Of a DNA stretch of 64,000 nucleotides, positions 24,297 through 36,056 are shown one piece after another (the stretch's first letter is position 1; the number at the start of each line of letters is the position of its first letter). The translations under genes and the position numbers were made by a program. The stretch is from Tipula vernalis (taxonomy: Eukaryota > Arthropoda > Insecta > Diptera > Tipulidae). The notes under the pieces are model-generated. The model was not told the DNA's origin. It made no database searches and was given only the letters and a program-made list of their open reading frames with translations. The DNA lies in assembly GCA_958295665.1 (NCBI GenBank), contig OY282558.1, forward strand, positions 36,477,045 through 36,541,044, given 5' to 3'.

Positions 24297-26580
24297 TCGA
24301 GCGATCTAAATGCCCGTTGGCATGACAATTACAGGTCTCAGCACCTATTGATAGAGGCATCAATCATCGAAATCGGAGCACAATTGCAGATTTTCGTTTT
24401 TTTATTATGAATTTATGGGCTATAGTTCAGGTGATTTTCCATACAATTGAACTTTCTACGAAATATGTAGAAATATTCGATCGATCTACTGATAGAGTCA
24501 TCAATCAACCAAATCGGAACACAATTGCAGATTTTCATTTTTTATTATGGATTCATGGTCTATAGTTCAGGTGATTTTCCATAAAAGTGAATTTTCTACG
24601 AAATGTGTAGAAATATTCGAGCGATCTAAATGCCCGTTGGCATGACAATTACAGGTCTCAGCACCTATTGATAGAGGCATCAATCATCGAAATCGGAGCA
24701 CAATTGCAGATTTTCGTTTTTTTATTATGAATTTATGGGCTATAGTTCAGGTGATTTTCCATACAATTGAACTTTCTACGAAATATGTAGAAATATTAGA
24801 TCGATCTACTGATAGAGTCATCAATCAACCAAATCGGAACACAATTGCAGATTTTCATTTTTTATTATGGATTCATGGTCTATAGTTCAGGTGATTTTCC
24901 ATAAAATTGAATTTTCTACGAAATGTGTAGAAATATTCGAGCGATCTAAATGCCCGTTGGCATGACAATTACAGGTCTCAGCACCTATTGATAGAGGCAT
25001 CAATCATCGAAATCGGAGCACAATTGCAGATTTTCGTTTTTTTATTATGAATTTATGGGCTATAGTTCAGGTGATTTTCCATACAATTGAACTTTCTACG
25101 AAATATGTAGAAATATTCGATCGATCTACTGATAGAGTCATCAATCAACCAAATCGGAACACAATTGCAGATTTTCGTTTTTTATTATGGATTCATGGTC
25201 TATAGTTCAGGTGATTTTCCATAAAATTGAATTTTCTACGAAATGTGTAGAAATATTCGAGCGATCGTAATGCCCGTTGGCATGACAATTACAGGTCTCA
25301 GCATCTATTGATAGAGGCATCAATCATCGAAATCGGAGCACAATTGCAGATTTTCGTTTTTTTATTATGTATTTATGGGCTATAGTTCAGGTGATTTTCC
25401 ATACAATTGAACTTTCTACGAAATATGTAGAAATATTCGATCGATCTACTGATAGAGTCATCAATCAACCAAATCGGAACACAATTGCAGATTTTCGTTT
25501 TTTATTATGGATTCATGGTCTATAGTTCAGGTGATTTTCCATAAAATTGAATTTATTACGAAATGTGTAGAAATATTCGAGCGATCTAAATGCCCGTTGG
25601 CATGATAATTACAGGTCTCAGCACCTATTGATAGAGGCATCAATCATCGAAATCGGAACACAATTGCAGATTTTCGTTTTTTATTATGGATTCATGGTCT
25701 ATAGTTCAGGTGATTTTCCATAAAATTGAATTTTCTACGAAATGTGTAGAAATATTCGAGCGATCTTAATGCCCGTTGGCATGACAATTACAGGTCTCAG
25801 CATCTATTGATAGAGGCATCAATCATCGAAATCGGAGCACAATTGCAGATTTTCGTTTTTTTATTATGTATTTATGGGCTATAGTTCAGGTGATTTTCCA
25901 TACAATTGAACTTTCTACGAAATATGTAGAAATATTCGATCGATCTACTGATAGAGTCATCAATCAACCAAATCGGAACACAATTGCAGATTTTCGTTTT
26001 TTATTATGGATTCATGGTCTATAGTTCAGGTGATTTTCCATAAAATTGAATTTTCTACGAAATGTGTAGAAATATTCGAGCGATCTTAATGCCCGTTGGC
26101 ATGACAATTACAGGTCTCAGCATCTATTGATAGAGTCATCAATCAACCAAATCGGAACACAATTGCAGATTTTCGTTTTTTATTATGGATTCATGGTCTA
26201 TAGTTCAGGTGATTTTCCATAAAATTGAATTTTCTACGAAATGTGTAGAAATATTCGAGCGATCTAAATGCCCGTTGGCATGACAATTACAGGTCTCAGC
26301 ACCTATTGATAGAGGCATCAATCATCGAAATCGGAGCACAATTGCAGATTTTCGTTTTTTTATTATGAATTTATGGGCTATAGTTCAGGTGATTTTCCAT
26401 ACAATTGAACTTTCTACGAAATATGTAGAAATATTCGATCGATCTAAATGCCCGTTGGCATGACAATTACAGGTCTCAGCACCTATTGATAGAGGCATCA
26501 ATCATCGAAATCGGAGCACAATTGCAGATTTTCGTTTTTTTATTATGAATTTATGGGCTATAGTTCAGGTGATTTTCCAT
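24297..26580 (+). repeat. Internal duplication, copy 2 (offset 3176 bp)
   Basis: This is the partner of 21121-23404. It is preceded by an H1 (24118) instead of a plain B, so the left breakpoint lies near the unit boundary. On the right, the copy continues into a normal A (26435) and a B with TTCATTTT and GTGAAT. Confidence 0.85.
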
Positions 26581-26754
26581 ACAATTGAACTTTCTACGAA
26601 ATATGTAGAAATATTCGATCGATCTACTGATAGAGTCATCAATCAACCAAATCGGAACACAATTGCAGATTTTCATTTTTTATTATGGATTCATGGTCTA
26701 TAGTTCAGGTGATTTTCCATAAAAGTGAATTTATTACGAAATGTGTAGAAATAT

Positions 26755-29700
26755 TCGAGCGATCTAAATGCCCGTTGGCATGATAATTACAGGTCTCAGC
26801 ACCTATTGATAGAGGCATCAATCATCGAAATCGGAACACAATTGCAGATTTTCGTTTTTTATTATGGATTCATGGTCTATAGTTCAGGTGATTTTCCATA
26901 AAATTGAATTTTCTACGAAATGTGTAGAAATATTCGAGCGATCGTAATGCCCGTTGGCATGACAATTACAGGTCTCAGCATCTATTGATAGAGGCATCAA
27001 TCATCGAAATCGGAGCACAATTGCAGATTTTCGTTTTTTTATTATGTATTTATGGGCTATAGTTCAGGTGATTTTCCATACAATTGAACTTTCTACGAAA
27101 TATGTAGAAATATTCGATCGATCTACTGATAGAGTCATCAATCAACCAAATCGGAACACAATTGCAGATTTTCGTTTTTTATTATGGATTCATGGTCTAT
27201 AGTTCAGGTGATTTTCCATAAAATTGAATTTTCTACGAAATGTGTAGAAATATTCGAGCGATCTAAATGCCCGTTGGCATGACAATTACAGGTCTCAGCA
27301 CCTATTGATAGAGGCATCAATCATCGAAATCGGAGCACAATTGCAGATTTTCGTTTTTTTATTATGAATTTATGGGCTATAGTTCAGGTGATTTTCCATA
27401 CAATTGAACTTTCTACGAAATATGTAGAAATATTCGATCGATCTACTGATAGAGTCATCAATCAACCAAATCGGAACACAATTGCAGATTTTCGTTTTTT
27501 ATTATGGATTCATGGTCTATAGTTCAGGTGATTTTCCATAAAATTGAATTTATTACGAAATGTGTAGAAATATTCGAGCGATCTGAATGCCCGTTGGCAT
27601 GATAATTACAGGTCTCAGCACCTATTGATAGAGGCATCAATCATCGAAATCGGAACACAATTGCAGATTTTTGTTTTTTATTATGGATTCATGGTCTATA
27701 GTTCAGGTGATTTTCCATAAAATTGAATTTTCTACGAAATGTGTAGAAATATTCGAGCGATCTTAATGCCCGTTGGCATGACAATTACAGGTCTCAGCAT
27801 CTATTGATAGAGGCATCAATCATCGAAATCGGAGCACAATTGCAGATTTTCGTTTTTTTATTATGTATTTATGGGCTATAGTTCAGGTGATTTTCCATAC
27901 AATTGAACTTTCTACGAAATATGTAGAAATATTCGATCGATCTACTGATAGAGTCATCAATCAACCAAATCGGAACACAATTGCAGATTTTCGTTTTTTA
28001 TTATGGATTCATGGTCTATAGTTCAGGTGATTTTCCATAAAATTGAATTTATTACGAAATGTGTAGAAATATTCGAGCGATCTAAATGCCCGTTGGCATG
28101 ATAATTACAGGTCTCAGCACCTATTGATAGAGGCATCAATCATCGAAATCGGTACACAATTGCAGATTTTTGTTTTTTATTATGGATTCATGGTCTATAG
28201 TTCAGGTGATTTTCCATAAAATTGAATTTTCTACGAAATGTGTAGAAATATTCGAGCGATCTTAATGCCCGTTGGCATGACAATTACAGGTCTCAGCATC
28301 TATTGATAGAGGCATCAATCATCGAAATCGGAGCACAATTGCAGATTTTCGTTTTTTTATTATGTATTTATGGGCTATAGTTCAGGTGATTTTCCATACA
28401 ATTGAACTTTCTACGAAATGTGTAGAAATATTCGATCGATCTACTGATAGAGTCATCAATCAACCAAATCGGAACACAATTGCAGATTTTCGTTTTTTAT
28501 TATGGATTCATGGTCTATAGTTCAGGTGATTTTCCATAAAATTGAATTTTCTACGAAATGTGTAGAAATATTCAAGCGATCTAAATGCCCGTTGGCATGA
28601 TAATTACAGGTCTCAGCACCTATTGATAGAGGCATCAATCATCGAAATCGGAACACAATTGCAGATTTTCGTTTTTTATTATGGATTCATGGTCTATAGT
28701 TCAGGTGATTTTCCATAAAATTGAATTTTCTACGAAATGTGTAGAAATATTCGAGCGATCGTAATGCCCGTTGGCATGACAATTACAGGTCTCAGCATCT
28801 ATTGATAGAGGCATCAATCATCGAAATCGGAGCACAATTGCAGATTTTCGTTTTTTTATTATGTATTTATGGGCTATAGTTCAGGTGATTTTCCATACAA
28901 TTGAACTTTCTACGAAATATGTAGAAATATTCGATCGATCTACTGATAGAGTCATCAATCAACCAAATCGGAACACAATTGCAGATTTTCGTTTTTTATT
29001 ATGGATTCATGGTCTATAGTTCAGGTGATTTTCCATAAAATTGAATTTTCTACGAAATGTGTAGAAATATTCGAGCGATCTAAATGCCCGTTGGCATGAC
29101 AATTACAGGTCTCAGCACCTATTGATAGAGGCATGAATCATCGAAATCGGAGCACAATTGCAGATTTTCGTTTTTTTATTATGAATTTATGGGCTATAGT
29201 TCAGGTGATTTTCCATACAATTGAACTTTCTACGAAATATGTAGAAATATTCGATCGATCTACTGATAGAGTCATCAATCAACCAAATCGGAACACAATT
29301 GCAGATTTTCATTTTTTATTATGGATTCATGGTCTATAGTTCAGGTGATTTTCCATAAAAGTGAATTTATTACGAAATGTGTAGAAATATTCGAGCGATC
29401 TAAATGCCCGTTGGCATGATAATTACAGGTCTCAGCACCTATTGATAGAGGCATCAATCATCGAAATCGGAACACAATTGCAGATTTTCGTTTTTTATTA
29501 TGGATTCATGGTCTATAGTTCAGGTGATTTTCCATAAAATTGAATTTTCTACGAAATGTGTAGAAATATTCGAGCGATCGTAATGCCCGTTGGCATGACA
29601 ATTACAGGTCTCAGCATCTATTGATAGAGGCATCAATCATCGAAATCGGAGCACAATTGCAGATTTTCGTTTTTTTATTATGTATTTATGGGCTATAGTT

Positions 29701-30708
29701 CAGGTGATTTTCCATACAATTGAACTTTCTACGAAATATGTAGAAATATTCGATCGATCTACTGATAGAGTCATCAATCAACCAAATCGGAACACAATTG
29801 CAGATTTTCGTTTTTTATTATGGATTCATGGTCTATAGTTCAGGTGATTTTCCATAAAATTGAATTTTCTACGAAATGTGTAGAAATATTCGAGCGATCT
29901 AAATGCCCGTTGGCATGACAATTACAGGTCTCAGCACCTATTGATAGAGGCATCAATCATCGAAATCGGAGCACAATTGCAGATTTTCGTTTTTTTATTA
30001 TGAATTTATGGGCTATAGTTCAGGTGATTTTCCATACAATTGAACTTTCTACGAAATATGTAGAAATATTCGATCGATCTACTGATAGAGTCATCAATCA
30101 ACCAAATCGGAACACAATTGCAGATTTTCGTTTTTTATTATGGATTCATGGTCTATAGTTCAGGTGATTTTCCATAAAATTGAATTTATTACGAAATGTG
30201 TAGAAATATTCGAGCGATCTAAATGCCCGTTGGCATGATAATTACAGGTCTCAGCACCTATTGATAGAGGCATCAATCATCGAAATCGGAACACAATTGC
30301 AGATTTTTGTTTTTTATTATGGATTCATGGTCTATAGTTCAGGTGATTTTCCATAAAATTGAATTTTCTACGAAATGTGTAGAAATATTCGAGCGATCTT
30401 AATGCCCGTTGGCATGACAATTACAGGTCTCAGCATCTATTGATAGAGGCATCAATCATCGAAATCGGAGCACAATTGCAGATTTTCGTTTTTTTATTAT
30501 GTATTTATGGGCTATAGTTCAGGTGATTTTCCATACAATTGAACTTTCTACGAAATATGTAGAAATATTCGATCGATCTACTGATAGAGTCATCAATCAA
30601 CCAAATCGGAACACAATTGCAGATTTTCGTTTTTTATTATGGATTCATGGTCTATAGTTCAGGTGATTTTCCATAAAATTGAATTTATTACGAAATGTGT
30701 AGAAATAT
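26755..30708 (+). repeat. Run of 499- and 819-bp H1-led higher-order units
   Basis: H1 starts at 26755, 27574, 28073, 28572, 29391, 30210 and 30709 give steps of 819, 499, 499, 819, 819 and 499 bp. The two classes differ by exactly one 320-bp AB dimer. Three of the H1 units (27574, 28073, 30210) share TTTTTGTTTTTTATT, and A units 26934, 28751 and 29570 share GATCGTAATG. Private variants include GATCTGAATG (27574) and CGGTACAC (28073). Confidence 0.8.
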
Positions 30709-31566
30709 TCGAGCGATCTAAATGCCCGTTGGCATGATAATTACAGGTCTCAGCACCTATTGATAGAGGCATCAATCATCGAAATCGGAACACAATTGCA
30801 GATTTTCGTTTTTTATTATGGATTCATGGTCTATAGTTCAGGTGATTTTCCATAAAATTGAATTTTCTACGAAATGTGTAGAAATATTCGAGCGATCTTA
30901 ATGCCCGTTGGCATGACAATTACAGGTCTCAGCATCTATTGATAGAGGCATCAATCATCGAAATCGGAGCACAATTGCAGATTTTCGTTTTTTTATTATG
31001 TATTTATGGGCTATAGTTCAGGTGATTTTCCATACAATTGAACTTTCTACGAAATATGTAGAAATATTCGATCGATCTACTGATAGAGTCATCAATCAAC
31101 CAAATCGGAACACAATTGCAGATTTTCGTTTTTTATTATGGATTCATGGTCTATAGTTCAGGTGATTTTCCATAAAATTGAATTTTCTACGAAATGTGTA
31201 GAAATATTCGAGCGATCTTAATGCCCGTTGGCATGACAATTACAGGTCTCAGCATCTATTGATAGAGTCATCAATCAACCAAATCGGAACACAATTGCAG
31301 ATTTTCGTTTTTTATTATGGATTCATGGTCTATAGTTCAGGTGATTTTCCATAAAATTGAATTTTCTACGAAATGTGTAGAAATATTCGAGCGATCTAAA
31401 TGCCCGTTGGCATGACAATTACAGGTCTCAGCATCTATTGATAGAGGCATCAATCATCGAAATCGGAGCACAATTGCAGATTTTCGTTTTTTTATTATGT
31501 ATTTATGGGCTATAGTTCAGGTGATTTTCCATACAATTGAACTTTCTACGAAATATGTAGAAATAT
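29391..31566 (+). repeat. Internal duplication, copy 1 (offset 4490 bp)
   Basis: Unit order is H1, A(GTAATG), B, A, B, H1(TTTTTG), A, B, H1, A, B, H2, A. It recurs at 33881-36056 with a constant 4490-bp offset and, by eye, almost no difference. The flanking units differ on both sides (B at 29251 versus H1 at 33702; B at 31567 has TTCATTTT and GTGAAT but B at 36057 does not). Confidence 0.82.
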
Positions 31567-32525
31567 TCGATCGATCTACTGATAGAGTCATCAATCAACC
31601 AAATCGGAACACAATTGCAGATTTTCATTTTTTATTATGGATTCATGGTCTATAGTTCAGGTGATTTTCCATAAAAGTGAATTTATTACGAAATGTGTAG
31701 AAATATTCGAGCGATCTAAATGCCCGTTGGCATGATAATTACAGGTCTCAGCACCTATTGATAGAGGCATCAATCATCGAAATCGGAACACAATTGCAGA
31801 TTTTCGTTTTTTATTATGGATTCATGGTCTATAGTTCAGGTGATTTTCCATAAAATTGAATTTTCTACGAAATGTGTAGAAATATTCGAGCGATCGTAAT
31901 GCCCGTTGGCATGACAATTACAGGTCTCAGCATCTATTGATAGAGGCATCAATCATCGAAATCGGAGCACAATTGCAGATTTTCGTTTTTTTATTATGTA
32001 TTTATGGGCTATAGTTCAGGTGATTTTCCATACAATTGAACTTTCTACGAAATATGTAGAAATATTCGATCGATCTACTGATAGAGTCATCAATCAACCA
32101 AATCGGAACACAATTGCAGATTTTCGTTTTTTATTATGGATTCATGGTCTATAGTTCAGGTGATTTTCCATAAAATTGAATTTTCTACGAAATGTGTAGA
32201 AATATTCGAGCGATCTAAATGCCCGTTGGCATGACAATTACAGGTCTCAGCACCTATTGATAGAGGCATCAATCATCGAAATCGGAGCACAGTTGCAGAT
32301 TTTCGTTTTTTTATTATGAATTTATGGGCTATAGTTCAGGTGATTTTCCATACAATTGAACTTTCTACGAAATATGTAGAAATATTCGATCGATCTACTG
32401 ATAGAGTCATCAATCAACCAAATCGGAACACAATTGCAGATTTTCGTTTTTTATTATGGATTCATGGTCTATAGTTCAGGTGATTTTCCATAAAATTGAA
32501 TTTATTACGAAATGTGTAGAAATAT

Positions 32526-32703
32526 TGGGCGATCTAAATGCCCGTTGGCATGATAATTACAGGTCTCAGCACCTATTGATAGAGGCATCAATCATCGAAA
32601 TCGGAACACAATTGCAGATTTTCGTTTTTTATTATGGATTCATGGTCTATAGTTCAGGTGATTTTCCATAAAATTGAATTTTCTACGAAATGTGTAGAAA
32701 TAT
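32526..32703 (+). repeat. H1 unit with 1-bp deletion at its start (178 bp)
   Basis: The start reads ATATTGGGCGATCT instead of ATATTCGAGCGATCT, so the unit is 178 bp. The lost base shifts reading frame across the unit boundary and by itself opens a 71-codon frame. That frame is a by-product of the satellite and not a gene. Confidence 0.85.
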
Positions 32704-33701
32704 TCGAGCGATCTTAATGCCCGTTGGCATGACAATTACAGGTCTCAGCATCTATTGATAGAGGCATCAATCATCGAAATCGGAGCACAATTGCAGATTT
32801 TCGTTTTTTTATTATGTATTTATGGGCTATAGTTCAGGTGATTTTCCATACAATTGAACTTTCTACGAAATATGTAGAAATATTCGATCGATCTACTGAT
32901 AGAGTCATCAATCAACCAAATCGGAACACAATTGCAGATTTTCGTTTTTTATTATGGATTCATGGTCTATAGTTCAGGTGATTTTCCATAAAATTGAATT
33001 TTCTACGAAATGTGTAGAAATATTCGAGCGATCTAAATGCCCGTTGGCATGACAATTACAGGTCTCAGCATCTATTGATAGAGGCATCAATCATCGAAAT
33101 CGGAACACAATTGCAGATTTTCGTTTTTTATTATGGATTCATGGTCTATAGTTCAGGTGATTTTCCATAAAATTGAATTTTCTACGAAATGTGTAGAAAT
33201 ATTCGAGCGATCTTAATGCCCGTTGGCATGACAATTACAGGTCTCAGCATCTATTGATAGAGGCATCAATCATCGAAATCGGAGCACAATTGCAGATTTT
33301 CGTTTTTTTATTATGTATTTATGGGCTATAGTTCAGGTGATTTTCCATACAATTGAACTTTCTACGAAATATGTAGAAATATTCGATCGATCTACTGATA
33401 GAGTCATCAATCAACCAAATCGGAACACAATTGCAGATTTTCGTTTTTTATTATGGATTCATGGTCTATAGTTCAGGTGATTTTCCATAAAATTGAATTT
33501 TCTACGAAATGTGTAGAAATATTCGAGCGATCTTAATGCCCGTTGGCATGACAATTACAGGTCTCAGCATCTATTGATAGAGTCATCAATCAACCAAATC
33601 GGAACACAATTGCAGATTTTCGTTTTTTATTATGGATTCATGGTCTATAGTTCAGGTGATTTTCCATAAAATTGAATTTTCTACGAAATGTGTAGAAATA
33701 T

Positions 33702-33880
33702 TCGAGCGATCTAAATGCCCGTTGGCATGACAATTACAGGTCTCAGCATCTATTGATAGAGGCATCAATCATCCAAATCGGAACACAATTGCAGATTTTC
33801 GTTTTTTATTATGGATTCATGGTCTATAGTTCAGGTGATTTTCCATAAAATTGAATTTTCTACGAAATGTGTAGAAATAT
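33702..33880 (+). repeat. H1-like unit with an intermediate switch point
   Basis: This copy reads GAGGCATCAATCATCCAAATC. It is A through CATC and B from CAAATCGGAAC, a few bases upstream of the common H1 switch and downstream of H2. It may be an independent exchange or a point mutation in an H1. Confidence 0.7.
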
Positions 33881-36056
33881 TCGAGCGATCTAAATGCCCG
33901 TTGGCATGATAATTACAGGTCTCAGCACCTATTGATAGAGGCATCAATCATCGAAATCGGAACACAATTGCAGATTTTCGTTTTTTATTATGGATTCATG
34001 GTCTATAGTTCAGGTGATTTTCCATAAAATTGAATTTTCTACGAAATGTGTAGAAATATTCGAGCGATCGTAATGCCCGTTGGCATGACAATTACAGGTC
34101 TCAGCATCTATTGATAGAGGCATCAATCATCGAAATCGGAGCACAATTGCAGATTTTCGTTTTTTTATTATGTATTTATGGGCTATAGTTCAGGTGATTT
34201 TCCATACAATTGAACTTTCTACGAAATATGTAGAAATATTCGATCGATCTACTGATAGAGTCATCAATCAACCAAATCGGAACACAATTGCAGATTTTCG
34301 TTTTTTATTATGGATTCATGGTCTATAGTTCAGGTGATTTTCCATAAAATTGAATTTTCTACGAAATGTGTAGAAATATTCGAGCGATCTAAATGCCCGT
34401 TGGCATGACAATTACAGGTCTCAGCACCTATTGATAGAGGCATCAATCATCGAAATCGGAGCACAATTGCAGATTTTCGTTTTTTTATTATGAATTTATG
34501 GGCTATAGTTCAGGTGATTTTCCATACAATTGAACTTTCTACGAAATATGTAGAAATATTCGATCGATCTACTGATAGAGTCATCAATCAACCAAATCGG
34601 AACACAATTGCAGATTTTCGTTTTTTATTATGGATTCATGGTCTATAGTTCAGGTGATTTTCCATAAAATTGAATTTATTACGAAATGTGTAGAAATATT
34701 CGAGCGATCTAAATGCCCGTTGGCATGATAATTACAGGTCTCAGCACCTATTGATAGAGGCATCAATCATCGAAATCGGAACACAATTGCAGATTTTTGT
34801 TTTTTATTATGGATTCATGGTCTATAGTTCAGGTGATTTTCCATAAAATTGAATTTTCTACGAAATGTGTAGAAATATTCGAGCGATCTTAATGCCCGTT
34901 GGCATGACAATTACAGGTCTCAGCATCTATTGATAGAGGCATCAATCATCGAAATCGGAGCACAATTGCAGATTTTCGTTTTTTTATTATGTATTTATGG
35001 GCTATAGTTCAGGTGATTTTCCATACAATTGAACTTTCTACGAAATATGTAGAAATATTCGATCGATCTACTGATAGAGTCATCAATCAACCAAATCGGA
35101 ACACAATTGCAGATTTTCGTTTTTTATTATGGATTCATGGTCTATAGTTCAGGTGATTTTCCATAAAATTGAATTTATTACGAAATGTGTAGAAATATTC
35201 GAGCGATCTAAATGCCCGTTGGCATGATAATTACAGGTCTCAGCACCTATTGATAGAGGCATCAATCATCGAAATCGGAACACAATTGCAGATTTTCGTT
35301 TTTTATTATGGATTCATGGTCTATAGTTCAGGTGATTTTCCATAAAATTGAATTTTCTACGAAATGTGTAGAAATATTCGAGCGATCTTAATGCCCGTTG
35401 GCATGACAATTACAGGTCTCAGCATCTATTGATAGAGGCATCAATCATCGAAATCGGAGCACAATTGCAGATTTTCGTTTTTTTATTATGTATTTATGGG
35501 CTATAGTTCAGGTGATTTTCCATACAATTGAACTTTCTACGAAATATGTAGAAATATTCGATCGATCTACTGATAGAGTCATCAATCAACCAAATCGGAA
35601 CACAATTGCAGATTTTCGTTTTTTATTATGGATTCATGGTCTATAGTTCAGGTGATTTTCCATAAAATTGAATTTTCTACGAAATGTGTAGAAATATTCG
35701 AGCGATCTTAATGCCCGTTGGCATGACAATTACAGGTCTCAGCATCTATTGATAGAGTCATCAATCAACCAAATCGGAACACAATTGCAGATTTTCGTTT
35801 TTTATTATGGATTCATGGTCTATAGTTCAGGTGATTTTCCATAAAATTGAATTTTCTACGAAATGTGTAGAAATATTCGAGCGATCTAAATGCCCGTTGG
35901 CATGACAATTACAGGTCTCAGCATCTATTGATAGAGGCATCAATCATCGAAATCGGAGCACAATTGCAGATTTTCGTTTTTTTATTATGTATTTATGGGC
36001 TATAGTTCAGGTGATTTTCCATACAATTGAACTTTCTACGAAATATGTAGTAATAT
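33881..36056 (+). repeat. Internal duplication, copy 2 (offset 4490 bp)
   Basis: This is the partner of 29391-31566. The clearest private change is GTAGTAATATTC near 36050 in place of GTAGAAATATTC. The copy is preceded by three chimeric units in a row (33523 H2, 33702 H1, 33881 H1). Confidence 0.82.

Noticed and set aside
29133..29339. Open reading frame of 68 codons on the plus strand
   Set aside because: It lies wholly in satellite units. Its ATG exists only because this copy has GCATGAATC where others have GCATCAATC. It ends at a stop inherent to the repeat, and no other copy shares the start.
32456..32671. Open reading frame of 71 codons on the plus strand
   Set aside because: It is opened by the private 1-bp deletion at the start of unit 32526, which shifts frame across the B/H1 boundary. 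Neighbouring copies have stops, so there is no coding conservation.
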